From positions 3,376,501-3,440,500 of the forward strand of contig NZ_CAMTTE010000001.1 of NCBI RefSeq assembly GCF_947077775.1: a stretch of DNA of 64,000 nt. The letters run 5' to 3'. This document shows positions 35,962 to 44,490 of this stretch, in pieces. Made by a program: the position numbers and the translations under genes. Each line of letters begins with the position of its first letter. Within the stretch, counting starts at the first letter, position 1. The notes below the pieces were generated by a model. That model had not been told where the DNA came from. It ran no database searches and saw nothing but the letters and a program-made list of their open reading frames with translations. Origin of the DNA: Salinibacter pepae. GTDB lineage: Bacteria; Bacteroidota; Rhodothermia; Rhodothermales; Salinibacteraceae.

Positions 35962-36019
35962 GCTGAGCTCGTGGGCCGTTTCCTTTCATTTGGTTTTAAG
36001 GCCAAGCATTCTGTTGTGT

Positions 36020-36556
36020 ATGCATCGTCGCTCGCCATTCGCCATTCTCGCGCTAGCCGTCGTCCTGGGCGCCTGTACTGGGGCGTCACAGACCTCCGGG
36101 CAGGGAGGTCCCGCTGAGCCGGAGCCCGCAGAGGCGGCCCCGTCGGTGGCCGAGTACGAAACGTTCGACCCGTCGACGTACGACGCCCGCCCGCCGGAGC
36201 GCACCGTAGAGGTGACCCACCAGGTGCCCGATCGGCTACTGCAGGGGCGGGCGGACGAGGGCGTGCAGCAAACCGTTGAGGGCTTTCGGGTGCAGGTGTT
36301 CTCGGCGCGGGACAAGCAGGCGGCGCAGGACTTTCAGGTGCAGGTCCGGCAGTGGTGGGAGGAGAACAAAGCGGAGGCCCCGACTGCGGTCCTGGGGAAT
36401 GAGCCGCCCATTGTCGTGCAGTACTCGCAGCCTTACTACCGGGTGCGGATGGGGGCCTTTGCCGAGCGCGACGCGGCCGAAGAAGCCCTTGCGTTCGTCC
36501 GGAGTGCGTACCCGAACGCCTTCATTTCTCGGGGGACGGTGACGGTGACGAGGTAG
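36020..36556 (+). CDS. SPOR-domain lipoprotein
   Basis: A 178-residue lipoprotein. The signal peptide (about residues 5-16) ends in a lipobox LGAC with Cys19 as the lipid site. A Pro/Glu/Ala-rich linker follows (about 20-80). The C-terminal about 75 residues look like a SPOR domain (GFRVQVFSARDKQAAQDF and YRVRMGAFAERDAAEEAL), which binds denuded peptidoglycan at division sites. The start ATG at 36020 gives the signal peptide; a start 10 codons upstream is less likely. The stretch before the gene is the 7-nt repeat array, and the signal peptide region is itself encoded by 7-nt-periodic DNA. Confidence 0.85.
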   Translation: MHRRSPFAILALAVVLGACTGASQTSGQGGPAEPEPAEAAPSVAEYETFDPSTYDARPPERTVEVTHQVPDRLLQGRADEGVQQTVEGFRVQVFSARDKQAAQDFQVQVRQWWEENKAEAPTAVLGNEPPIVVQYSQPYYRVRMGAFAERDAAEEALAFVRSAYPNAFISRGTVTVTR

Positions 36557-36572
36557 GAGAGCGGCGGGCGCA

Positions 36573-37985
36573 TCACGTTGCGGCGGAATCGAGCGACTGG
36601 GCCGTGGTCGCGAGCCGGTCCACCAGATCGGCGGCGTACGTCTCGTGCTCCGGCTTCATGAGGACGCTGCGCAGGACGGCGGCCTCGTCCCGATCGGCGT
36701 TGAGCGACGGCCGCAAGGTCGTCAGTGCGTCCGCGGAGAGCCGATACACGCTGGTGAAGATGGGGGCGTCCGGGTCGTTCATGGCCGTGTCGAAGAGGGC
36801 CTGGCTGGCCTCGTGGACGGCGGAGAGGGACGATTCCGATGTTGCCGGCACGTACGAGACGATGTCGGTCTCCGGGGGCGCCACGACCCGGAGGGCATCG
36901 GTGTCCGCCACCGCGTCGGTCCAGGTGCGGGCCGCCCGCACGCAGGCGGCCAGGATGGGCCCGAGCCCGTCGTCTGGCGCTAGGGGCAGGGCCTTGAGCG
37001 TGCACCAGAGCGCCCCGGCCGCCGCCCCGGCGCGCGAGCACTCCAGGCTGATCTCGCCGAGGTGCAGGTCGTCGGACGTGAAGTAGGTGTAGGGCGAGTC
37101 GTGCTGATAGAAGCGCCCGACCGCCGGATCGCGAAAGAGAATGCACCCGCAGCCGTAGGGCTGGAGGCCGTGTTTGTGCGGGTCAATGGCGACGGAGTCG
37201 GCGTCTTCGATGGCGCGAAACCGCTCCGCGGGAAAGCCTTCAATCTTGGGCGCGGCGTCTTCTGTGAGGAGCCGAAAGAAGCCCCCGTACGCGGCGTCGA
37301 CGTGAACGCGGGCGTCGTGTGCCCTGCACAGCGGGAGTGCGTCGTGGATTGGGTCGACGGCCCCGAGGCCCGTGGTTCCGGCGGTGAGCACGACCGTCCC
37401 GATGCCGCCCTGCTCCAGGGTCTGTTCGAGACTGTGCAGGTCCATCCGCCCCCGCGCATCGGCCGACACCGGGACCACCTCTACGTCGAGTACGTCGCTC
37501 ATGCGGCCGTGGGTGTAGTGGGCGTTTTCCGCCACCGCGAGCGCCTGATCCGGGTGGAGCTCGCGCGCCACCCAGAGCGCCTCCAGGTTCGCCACGGTGC
37601 CGCCGCCGGTGAGGTGGCCAAGGCTGGCCTCAGGCAGCCCGAGCATGCCGGCCAGATCGGCCACGACCTCCGTTTCCATGTGGCTGGTGGGCGGGCCGCC
37701 GTCGAGCGCGTGGTTGTTGGGGTTGATGCGCTGGGCCGCCGCGTACGCTGCACAGGCGACCGGGTGGGGCGGCTTCAGCATCTGCCCCGCGTAGCGCGGG
37801 TGATGGAACGGGTAGTTGCCCTCCAGCCGCTCCAGGTACTCGTCGAAGACGCTGTCGAGGCGGTCCGGATCGACGCCGAGGGCGTCGTGGCGGTCGAACG
37901 CGCCCCAGGACTGTTCCCAGTCCTCGATGTGCTGGAGGGCGCGGCGGAAGAGGGCGTCAGTGGTGGGAGAGGGCCGGGTAGACAC
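36573..37985 (-). CDS. PLP-dependent decarboxylase, group II-like
   Basis: A 470-residue fold-type I PLP enzyme. The cofactor lysine is in SVAIDPHKHGLQPYG, and HVDAAYGGFFRLL is the typical aspartate region of the aromatic/glutamate decarboxylase group. LTGGGTVANLEALWVAREL is the glycine-rich phosphate-binding region. An amino-acid decarboxylase is likely; the substrate (tyrosine, tryptophan, aspartate or glutamate) is not clear. The ATG at 37985 is close to the family start. The gene is convergent with the SPOR lipoprotein gene. Confidence 0.87.
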   Translation of the reverse strand: MSTRPSPTTDALFRRALQHIEDWEQSWGAFDRHDALGVDPDRLDSVFDEYLERLEGNYPFHHPRYAGQMLKPPHPVACAAYAAAQRINPNNHALDGGPPTSHMETEVVADLAGMLGLPEASLGHLTGGGTVANLEALWVARELHPDQALAVAENAHYTHGRMSDVLDVEVVPVSADARGRMDLHSLEQTLEQGGIGTVVLTAGTTGLGAVDPIHDALPLCRAHDARVHVDAAYGGFFRLLTEDAAPKIEGFPAERFRAIEDADSVAIDPHKHGLQPYGCGCILFRDPAVGRFYQHDSPYTYFTSDDLHLGEISLECSRAGAAAGALWCTLKALPLAPDDGLGPILAACVRAARTWTDAVADTDALRVVAPPETDIVSYVPATSESSLSAVHEASQALFDTAMNDPDAPIFTSVYRLSADALTTLRPSLNADRDEAAVLRSVLMKPEHETYAADLVDRLATTAQSLDSAAT

Positions 37986-38031
37986 GTTGAGCAGCTGGCG
38001 GTTGGAAGCGAGGAGGGGTGGACTTTGGCGG

Positions 38032-39108
38032 CTACTTTTTCTGCGTGGAAACAGAATCGGGAACCTTGCCGGGAGCGCCGAGGCAGGTGGGAAGATCGAG
38101 GGCGAGGAGGGGAGCGGTGAGCAGGCCTTTCGAGCCGAGGGCGGTGAACGCCCAGAGCCGCTCGCGGCGGGGAAGGGGGCCGAGAAGTGGGAGGTTCGTC
38201 GCCGAGTGCTTCACCCGCACGCCTGCCACCTCGCCCCGCACCTCGGCGTGCTGTACCCCCGGGATCAGGTCACTGGTTTTCTCCTGGATGTAGGCCGTGG
38301 CGTCGGGGGTGGGCGAGAGGTCGTCGAAGTTGTTTTCGTAGTTGCTCCCAAGGACGAACGTGTCGCCCTCGGGCACGATGTAGCCCCGTCCCGACATCGG
38401 CGGGAGGGAGCCCGAGAGGGAGTCGGGGCGGCGGACGCGGACGGTCTGGCCCTTCACGCCGTCCAGTCCCAGTCGCCGCAGTTCCGGAAACGGGGGGTAG
38501 CCCTGCCCGAGCGCGAGGAGCACGCGGTCGGCCCGCAGCTCTTCGGTGTCGTCGCCGCGGTCGACCTCCACCACCGCGGCGCCGGGCGTCTCGCGCCAGT
38601 AGAGCACCGGCGCCTGCGTCTCGACCGTCGCCCCGCGGGCCTGTGCCGCGTCCAGCAGCGCGTCGACCATCGCCCCGACGTTCACGGCGCCGCCCTGCGG
38701 CACGAAGAGGGCGCCGCGGTCGGGCTGCACGGCGGGGTACCGATCCCGAACCGTGGCCGGGGAGAGCCAGGTGGCGAGGTCCGGATGCGTCTCGGCGGCG
38801 TCCTGGAAGGGGGCGACCTGATCGGGCTCCACGGCGGGCCGGAGCACGCCGGTGTCGGGAAAAAGCGCCGGGGCACCGGCCTCGTCCAGGAGCGTCGGCA
38901 CGGCATTTAGGGCCTCGCGCAGGCGCCAGACGGGGCGGGCGCGGCGCCCCATGAACGGGTTGACGAGGCCCGCAGCGGCCCCGGAGGCCCCGGACGCGGG
39001 CTCGTCCGACTCCAGCACGCGGACCTTGTGATCGCGGCTCAGGGTGAAGGCCGCGCAGGCCCCGGCCAGGCCCGCGCCCACGACGATTACGTCGGCGTCG
39101 TAACGCAT
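38032..39108 (-). CDS. FAD-dependent amino-acid oxidase-like protein
   Basis: A 358-residue DAO-family FAD enzyme. It has the N-terminal motif VIVVGAGLAGACAAFTLSRD and the second FAD segment RVLESDEPASGASGAAAG. The MnmC/DadA-like region DGVKGQTVRVRRP and the C-terminal GVRVKHSATNLPLLG follow. It differs from ThiO, which lies on the other strand directly upstream. The likely role is oxidation of a D-amino acid, sarcosine or similar amine, but the substrate cannot be given. A much longer open frame upstream of 39108 runs antisense through thiO and is ignored; the ATG at 39108 fits the Rossmann start. Confidence 0.85.
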   Translation of the reverse strand: MRYDADVIVVGAGLAGACAAFTLSRDHKVRVLESDEPASGASGAAAGLVNPFMGRRARPVWRLREALNAVPTLLDEAGAPALFPDTGVLRPAVEPDQVAPFQDAAETHPDLATWLSPATVRDRYPAVQPDRGALFVPQGGAVNVGAMVDALLDAAQARGATVETQAPVLYWRETPGAAVVEVDRGDDTEELRADRVLLALGQGYPPFPELRRLGLDGVKGQTVRVRRPDSLSGSLPPMSGRGYIVPEGDTFVLGSNYENNFDDLSPTPDATAYIQEKTSDLIPGVQHAEVRGEVAGVRVKHSATNLPLLGPLPRRERLWAFTALGSKGLLTAPLLALDLPTCLGAPGKVPDSVSTQKK

Positions 39109-39123
39109 ACGAAAACAACAATC

Positions 39124-39275
39124 ATTCGTGCAACGGTCGTTCCCCACACGCGTCCCGTGCCGCAGCGTTCGGGACACTTCTGGAAAATGACGCGTTCGAC
39201 ACTGCGTTGCAAACAAAGCGGGTGTTCTTCTGCACAGAAGGGCGCCGGATACTCCACTGGATGCGTTGCACGAAT
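39124..39275. promoter_or_regulatory. Divergent promoter region flanked by a perfect 12-bp inverted repeat
   Basis: ATTCGTGCAACG at 39124-39135 returns as its exact reverse complement CGTTGCACGAAT at 39264-39275. The copies lie 15 and 13 bases before the two start codons. A further CGTTGCA copy and a GTCCCG/CGGGAC repeat (39152-39157, 39170-39175) lie between them. The symmetry suggests common control of both FAD oxidase genes. Confidence 0.55.
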
Positions 39276-39288
39276 TGTTCGTTTTGCG

Positions 39289-40428
39289 ATGACCCGAGAC
39301 GTGCTGATCGTCGGGGGCGGCACCGTCGGACTGAGCATCGGCTTTGAGCTCGTCCGCCGCGGCACGCCCGTGACCCTCTTCGAAAAAGAGACGGCGGGGC
39401 GCGCCACCTCGTACCAGGCCGCAGGCATGCTGGCCCCCGACGCCGAGATCGAATTCGAGGAGCGGGAGCTCTACGACTTCAACCGGGAAAGCCTGCGGCG
39501 CTGGCCCGACTTTGCCGACCGGGTGGAGGCCGCGTCCGGCCAGTCGGTCGACTACCGCGACGAGGGGACGCTCATCGTGGCCGATGACCGCGACGCCGCC
39601 GAGGCGCTGGAGCGGCTTTACGAGTTCCAGCGGGACCAGGGCCTGGACGTGGAGTGGCTCACCGGGGCGGAAGCGCGCGACGTGGAGCCGTTCGTGGCCC
39701 CGAGCCTCGCCGCCGCCGTGTACGCCCCGTCGGACCATCAGGTCGACAACCGCCGCCTCGTGGGGGCCCTGCGAACGGCGTTCGAGGCGGAGGGGGGCAC
39801 GCTGCACGAGGAAACCCCCGTCGAGGCCGTCGTGCCGGACGAGGACGTGCCGGCGGTCCGGACGGCCGGCGGGGACCGCGTCGGGGGCACCCGTGTCGTG
39901 GTGGCGGCGGGCGTCTGGTCCCGCGAGCTCGACGGGCTGACCCCCGACGCGACGCCCCCGGTGCGCCCGGTAAAGGGGCAATCGCTGCAACTGCGAAGCA
40001 AGCGCCCCTTCGACCTGCAGCACGTAATCCGGGGGCCCGAGGCCTACCTCGCCCCCAAAAGCGACGGGCGGATCGTCATGGGGGCCACGAGCGAGGAAAT
40101 GGGCTTCGACACGACGGTGACGGCGGGGGGGCTCTACGACCTCCTGGAAGGGGGATGGGAGGTGGTGCCGGGCATCCGCGACCTGCCGGTCGACGAGACG
40201 TGGGCCGGACTGCGGCCCGCGAGCCGCGACCACGCGCCCCTCCTGGGCCGGTCGGCCGCGCCCGGGGTGCTCATGGCGACCGGGCACTACCGGCACGGGA
40301 TTCTGCTGACGCCCATCACGGCCGAGGAGATGGCGCGACTGATTCGCACCGGAGAAACCTCGGACTGGCTCCGGCCGTTTTCTCCCTGTCGTTTCTCTGA
40401 TGCCAAGTCCCCGACGAGGTCCGCATGA
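39289..40428 (+). CDS. thiO: Glycine oxidase
   Basis: A 379-residue FAD enzyme that oxidises glycine to iminoglycine (dehydroglycine), the donor for thiazole synthesis. The N-terminal motif is VLIVGGGTVGLSIGFEL, the second FAD segment is TLFEKETAGRATSYQAAGML, and the C-terminal signature DETWAGLRPASRDHAPLLG is typical of ThiO. The start ATG at 39289 follows the promoter region directly; the longer upstream frame is not used. Its stop overlaps the thiS start by ATGA, which supports an operon. It is preceded by no TPP riboswitch. Confidence 0.92.
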   Translation: MTRDVLIVGGGTVGLSIGFELVRRGTPVTLFEKETAGRATSYQAAGMLAPDAEIEFEERELYDFNRESLRRWPDFADRVEAASGQSVDYRDEGTLIVADDRDAAEALERLYEFQRDQGLDVEWLTGAEARDVEPFVAPSLAAAVYAPSDHQVDNRRLVGALRTAFEAEGGTLHEETPVEAVVPDEDVPAVRTAGGDRVGGTRVVVAAGVWSRELDGLTPDATPPVRPVKGQSLQLRSKRPFDLQHVIRGPEAYLAPKSDGRIVMGATSEEMGFDTTVTAGGLYDLLEGGWEVVPGIRDLPVDETWAGLRPASRDHAPLLGRSAAPGVLMATGHYRHGILLTPITAEEMARLIRTGETSDWLRPFSPCRFSDAKSPTRSA

Positions 40429-40667
40429 GCACCCCGACCGACCCCTCCATTCCCGTGACGGTCAACGGGGACGGGCGCACTGTGCCCGAGGACTATCCGT
40501 TGACCGATCTGCTTCGGGACCTGGAGATCGACCCGGACAACGAGGACGAGGCCGCCGGGGTCGCCGTGGCGCTTAACGAGAGCGTGGTCCGCCGCCAGGA
40601 CTGGGAGGACGTGCGGCTGGCCGAGGAGGACTCGATTGAGATCATCCAGGCGCAGCCGGGCGGGTGA
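40425..40667 (+). CDS. thiS: Thiamine biosynthesis sulfur carrier ThiS
   Basis: An 80-residue ubiquitin-like protein. It ends in the diglycine tail IEIIQAQPGG, which is adenylated and then carries sulfur as a thiocarboxylate for thiazole formation. The central VAVALNESVV segment is typical. At 80 residues it is slightly longer than E. coli ThiS (66), mainly in an acidic loop (DPDNEDEAAG). It overlaps thiO by four bases. No thiF gene is in the window, so the activating enzyme must be encoded elsewhere. Confidence 0.95.
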   Translation: MSTPTDPSIPVTVNGDGRTVPEDYPLTDLLRDLEIDPDNEDEAAGVAVALNESVVRRQDWEDVRLAEEDSIEIIQAQPGG

Positions 40668-40715
40668 GGGCGGGAATCGGGTGCCTCGAGGTCTTTTGTG
40701 TTGAACAGTCTGATT

Positions 40716-41537
40716 ATGAGTGACGTCACGCACGCCAACGGAGCGGTCGCGAACGAGGCGGACGACGCCCTCGTGATTGGCGACCATTCCTTCTCGTCCC
40801 GCATTCTCGTCGGAACGAGCCGCTACCCGAACCCGCAGGTCATGCTCGATGCCCTGGAGGCGACGGGCACCGAGCTGGTCACGGTTGCCATCCGGCGGGT
40901 CAACATCGAGAACCCGGCCCCCGAGAGCCACCTCGATCTTCTCCGTAGGGGGGGATACGAGGTGCTGCCGAACACGGCGGGCTGCTACACGGCCCGCGAG
41001 GCGGTCCTGACGGCCCGGCTCGCGCGGGAGGCCCTGGGCACGGACCTGCTCAAACTGGAGGTGATCGGGGACGACGAGACGCTCATGCCGGATGTGGAGC
41101 AGCTGCTCGATGCCGCCAAGACGCTCGTTGACGACGGCTTCACGGTCCTCGCCTACGCCAACGACGACCCCATCACGTGCCGCAAGCTGGCGGACCTCGG
41201 GTGCGCGGCCGTCATGCCCCTCGGATCGCCCATCGGAAGCGGCATGGGCATCGTCAACCCGTACAACCTGCGCATCATCCGTGAGATGATCGAGGACACG
41301 CCCCTGATCGTCGACGCCGGGATTGGCACGGCCAGCGACGCCGTGACGGCGATGGAGCTGGGCTACGACGGCATCCTGGTCAACACGGCGATTGCGCAGG
41401 CGCAGCACCCGCTCGACATGGGCCACGCGATGCGCAAGGCGGTCGAGGCGGGACGGAGTGCCCATCGCGCCGGACGCATCCCACGGCGTCTGTACGCGGA
41501 GGCGTCGTCGTCCATGGAGGGGCGCATTGGAACGTGA
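40716..41537 (+). CDS. thiG: Thiazole synthase
   Basis: A 273-residue TIM-barrel enzyme that joins deoxyxylulose-5-phosphate, dehydroglycine and ThiS thiocarboxylate into the thiazole phosphate. The Schiff-base lysine is in [44 protein letters not shown] and [10 protein letters not shown] are family motifs. The ATG at 40716 is chosen; GTG 40698 and TTG 40701 are in-frame alternatives. The N-terminal about 20 residues are an acidic extension. Confidence 0.95.
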   Translation: MSDVTHANGAVANEADDALVIGDHSFSSRILVGTSRYPNPQVMLDALEATGTELVTVAIRRVNIENPAPESHLDLLRRGGYEVLPNTAGCYTAREAVLTARLAREALGTDLLKLEVIGDDETLMPDVEQLLDAAKTLVDDGFTVLAYANDDPITCRKLADLGCAAVMPLGSPIGSGMGIVNPYNLRIIREMIEDTPLIVDAGIGTASDAVTAMELGYDGILVNTAIAQAQHPLDMGHAMRKAVEAGRSAHRAGRIPRRLYAEASSSMEGRIGT

Positions 41538-41901
41538 CGAGAAGAAGACGAGAAGAAAAGGGGGCGCCCCGGCCTCTCCTGGTGTCTGGCGCGAGTCTCC
41601 TTCGGGCCGCCCGGCGTTCAGAAGCGGTCTGTCGGATGAATATTCAGCCGAGACACAGCGGGCGACGTGCACAAACGAGGCCCAGGCGAGCCTCGTAGCA
41701 GGGGCCGAGCAGACGCGGGATCACGCCTCCGGTGCGGCTACCGGGCGAGTGCCGAACCCGGCCTGCCCTGGGAATGCAGCGGTCGAGTAGTCCCTGGGCT
41801 GCAGAGAGCCGCGCGGTCGAAGGCGACAACCAGTCCGGCAAACAGCGTCCCACACCCCGAAACCGTACTGCTGCACTGCACCGCAACTAAACGGGTTGCT
41901 C
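41538..41901. other. Intergenic region between thiG and thiE
   Basis: A 364-base gap in an otherwise tight thiamine cluster. Reading frames in it have no recognisable domain and translate to low-complexity Arg/Pro/Gly sequence. No TPP riboswitch motif (CTGAGA core) was found here or before thiO. It could hold a promoter for thiE-thiD, or be the site of a lost gene. Nothing more can be supported. Confidence 0.45.
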
Positions 41902-42534
41902 ATGGCCGTCCTTCCGTATCCCCGCCTGGCACTCATCGCCGACGGCTTCACGAACGACGCCCGGGCCGACCGGGCGGTCGAGGCGGTGCGGGCAGGGGTG
42001 CGCTGGGTGCACCTTCGCGACCACGAGGCGAGTCCGGAGGGGTTTGCGGCGGCGGCGCGTGCCCTCGCAGACCGGCTCCAGGCCGCGGCCGACGACGTCA
42101 CGATCACGGTCAACACCCGCGTCGACGTGGCCGACGCGCTCGGGCGCGGGGCCCACATCGGATGGCGTGGGCCGTCGGTGGGGGAGGCCCGCCAGAGGCT
42201 TGGGCCGGAGGCCCTCATCGGCTACTCCGCCCACGAACACGTGGAGGCGGAAGGAGACCGGACGCAGGGGGTTGATTATTACTTCTTCAGTCCGGTCTTT
42301 CCAACCCCCAGCAAGCCGGACCGGCCCCCAGCAGGGATTGGCCCGCTCCGTGCCTTCTGCCGCGTTGCGGCCCCGGTGCCCGTGCTTGCCCTGGGCGGCA
42401 TTACCCCCGAACGGGTCTCGGTGTGCCGGGCGGCCGGTGCCCACGGGGTGGCCGTGCTTTCGGGAATCATGAACGTAGACACGCCCCGCGCCGCGGCCCG
42501 GGCGTACCTCCGTGCGCTTGCCGAACACGCGTAG
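41902..42534 (+). CDS. thiE: Thiamine-phosphate synthase
   Basis: A 210-residue TIM-barrel enzyme that couples HMP-pyrophosphate with thiazole phosphate to thiamine phosphate. Recognisable parts are VRWVHLRDHEASPE, VNTRVDVADALGRGAHIG, IGYSAHEHVEAE, DYYFFSPVFPTPSKP and VPVLALGGITPERV. The ATG at 41902 is preferred to a TTG two codons upstream. It is followed by thiD after 48 bases. Confidence 0.93.
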   Translation: MAVLPYPRLALIADGFTNDARADRAVEAVRAGVRWVHLRDHEASPEGFAAAARALADRLQAAADDVTITVNTRVDVADALGRGAHIGWRGPSVGEARQRLGPEALIGYSAHEHVEAEGDRTQGVDYYFFSPVFPTPSKPDRPPAGIGPLRAFCRVAAPVPVLALGGITPERVSVCRAAGAHGVAVLSGIMNVDTPRAAARAYLRALAEHA

Positions 42535-42582
42535 CCACGGCCTGTCCACCACTGCCTACATCGACCAAACTCCGCTTTGCCC

Positions 42583-43458
42583 ATGCCCACGAAACCCGTA
42601 GCCCTCACCATCGCCGGAAGCGACTCGGGCGGTGGGGCTGGCATTCAGGCCGACCTGAAGGCCATGGAGGCCAACGGCGTCTTCGGCGCGTCCGCCCTCG
42701 CGGCGATCACGGCACAGAACACCGAAGAAGTTTCACGGGCGCACGACCTGCCGCCGTCGCTCGTCGCCGCTCAGATCGACGCCGTGGCCACCGACATGGA
42801 CGTCCAGGCGGCCAAGACCGGGATGCTTTCGGCCCCCGACATTATCGAGGCGGTGGCCGACCGGGTGGCGGCCCATGACCTGCGCCCGTTCGTGGTCGAC
42901 CCGGTCATGATCTCGAAAACCGGCTTCAAGCTGCTGCAGGACGAGGCCATCGACACGTTGGTCAATGACCTGCTCCCCCTGGCGACCCTCGTCACGCCGA
43001 ACGTCCACGAGGCCGAGCACTTGACCGACGTGGACATCGACACGCCGGAGGACCTGCAGACGGCCGCGGCCGCGCTGCTCGACCGCGGGCCGGATGCCGT
43101 GCTCGTCAAGGGCGGGCACCTGTCCGGTACCGAGGAGGCCGTCGACGTGCTCGCGGACGGGGACACGACACGGCGCTTCCGGGCCCCGCGGATCGATACG
43201 GAGCACACCCACGGCACCGGCTGCACCTACGCCTCGGCCATCGCCGCCCACCTGGCACAGGGGCACGACCTGGGCGCGGCCGTCGACCGGGCGAAGCGGT
43301 ACGTGACCGGGGCCATCCGCCACGCCCTGCCGCTCGGCGCAGGGCGGGGCCCCACGAACCACTTTTTCCACCTCGACCCCGAGGCGGCCCGTGCCGACGC
43401 CGACGTGGCCGCCGCGTCGATGGGGCCGCACGCCCCTGACAGCGTGAACACTTCGTAA
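42583..43458 (+). CDS. thiD: Hydroxymethylpyrimidine/phosphomethylpyrimidine kinase
   Basis: A 291-residue ribokinase-fold enzyme that phosphorylates HMP twice. The start is [19 protein letters not shown], the classic ThiD N-terminus; the catalytic-end motif is [29 protein letters not shown] and [13 protein letters not shown] are also family sequences. The ATG at 42583 is used (a TTG two codons upstream is in frame). The last about 25 residues are an Ala/Asp-rich extension. It is the last gene of the thiamine cluster, followed by tRNA-Arg. Confidence 0.95.
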   Translation: MPTKPVALTIAGSDSGGGAGIQADLKAMEANGVFGASALAAITAQNTEEVSRAHDLPPSLVAAQIDAVATDMDVQAAKTGMLSAPDIIEAVADRVAAHDLRPFVVDPVMISKTGFKLLQDEAIDTLVNDLLPLATLVTPNVHEAEHLTDVDIDTPEDLQTAAAALLDRGPDAVLVKGGHLSGTEEAVDVLADGDTTRRFRAPRIDTEHTHGTGCTYASAIAAHLAQGHDLGAAVDRAKRYVTGAIRHALPLGAGRGPTNHFFHLDPEAARADADVAAASMGPHAPDSVNTS

Positions 43459-43540
43459 GAACGACAGGGAGAGGATCTTTTGCGTTCCGCGGAGCGTGTC
43501 AGTGATGCTTCATGCAGAAATCGGCACACGAGCGACACAC

Positions 43541-43614
43541 CTGCCCGTAGCTCAGTTGGACAGAGCGCAGCCTTGCGGTGGCTGAGGCCGGGGGTTCGAA
43601 TCCTCCCGGGCAGG
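43541..43614 (+). tRNA. tRNA-Arg (anticodon GCG)
   Basis: The 74-base cloverleaf folds with a 7-bp acceptor stem (CTGCCCG with CGGGCAG), D arm GCTC/GAGC, anticodon stem CAGCC/GGCTG, loop TTGCGGT, T arm GGGGG/CCTCC with TTCGAAT, and discriminator G. The anticodon is GCG, which reads Arg CGC (and CGU). The 3' CCA is not encoded. A terminator follows at 43633. Confidence 0.93.
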
Positions 43615-43632
43615 CTTTTTGGTCTACTGCTT

Positions 43633-43665
43633 CCCCTCGGTCCCATGCGGCCGAGGGGTTTTCTT
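43633..43665 (+). terminator. Terminator after tRNA-Arg
   Basis: CCCCTCGG at 43633-43640 pairs with CCGAGGGG at 43651-43658 over 8 bases with a 10-base loop, followed by TTTTCTTTG. It fits the end of the tRNA (and possibly thiamine operon) transcript. Confidence 0.8.
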
Positions 43666-44490
43666 TGTTGCCCGCGTGGCGTTCAGGGACGACGGCGATT
43701 GATTCCCTGCGGCGTGAGGAATAGCCCAAGACTTAGGCACGTTCGGCTCCTGTCGTCCCTCAACCTCTGCTCACCGGACTGGTGCCTCGTCCCACGTGCC
43801 GCTGTAGGGTGCGTCTCCTCGCGTTTGGTCCGTTCGCCTTCGCGCCCACGAGTCCCGTCTGGCCCGGGTTCAACAACGCCACGTTCCGGGCCACTGCCGC
43901 CGGCAACGCCATCCCGGGGTGCGTGGAGGAGGGGGAGCCCCACACCTACGACGAGCACGGCTTCGTGGCCACCTTCTACGTGCTGCCGACCGACCAGTAC
44001 AGTACGCAGCTCGACCCACCGGCCCACTGGAACGAGAACGGGGTCCTGCGCCCGGCCCCGGCGGATTCAGCACAGTGACCCTCAGGGGCGTACAAATGAC
44101 GGCGACTTCCGGGGGCCGCAGCGAAAATTCCTGTAGCAGATGGGGCCGGTCCAGCGCTGTCCCGCGCACGCCCGTCAGCGGCCGGGAAATTGATGAGGGA
44201 CTCGTCCCCGGACCCGGCTGTGCCCTGGACCGCTCCCCCGTCACCGTCAGGCACGAGGTGCCCCACGCCCTACGGGGCTCCTACTGGGGGACTGGTCCGC
44301 AAACCGCTGCTCCCTCGATCCCACGTGCTCCCCTATCGTCGTCTGCACCTCGGTGAAGTTTTGTGGGCGCTCCAGCCAATCCCTGTACGGTTCTTGAGGG
44401 GGTGATAACAAAGCGGGCCTTGCAGGGGGAGACGTCACTTTCTACTGGCTCCCTGGTATCGTTTCGGGAATTCTTACTCGAGAAGGTTAC
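43666..44490. other. Gene-poor region with a gene fragment between tRNA-Arg and the sensor kinase
   Basis: Over 800 bases with only one recognisable coding piece, the truncated cyclase at 43782-44078. AGGGACGAC at 43685-43693 returns inverted as GTCGTCCCT at 43752-43760. The right half (44080-44460) has no frame with a recognisable domain. It looks like a degraded segment next to a tRNA gene. Confidence 0.5.
43782..44078 (+). pseudogene. Truncated cyclase-family (kynurenine formamidase-like) gene
   Basis: A 98-codon frame whose middle part matches the N-terminal region of the cyclase/kynurenine formamidase-like family (PF04199). It shows SPVWPGFNNATF, then HTYDEHGFVATFYVLPTDQY and TQLDPPAHWNENGV. 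The two lines form the metal-binding start (TDQYxTQLDPPAHW, with the His ligand). In intact members about 150 more residues follow, but here the frame stops after about 20 unrelated residues. The first about 22 residues are also not family-like. It is therefore a remnant, probably left by deletion next to the tRNA gene. Confidence 0.6.

Noticed and set aside
39109-40296. Minus-strand extension of the FAD oxidase frame by almost 400 codons
   Set aside because: It runs antisense through thiO; the FAD-binding start at 39108 fits the family.
39109-41901. TPP riboswitch for the thiamine genes
   Set aside because: The CTGAGA core and the second conserved stretch were not found before thiO or thiE.
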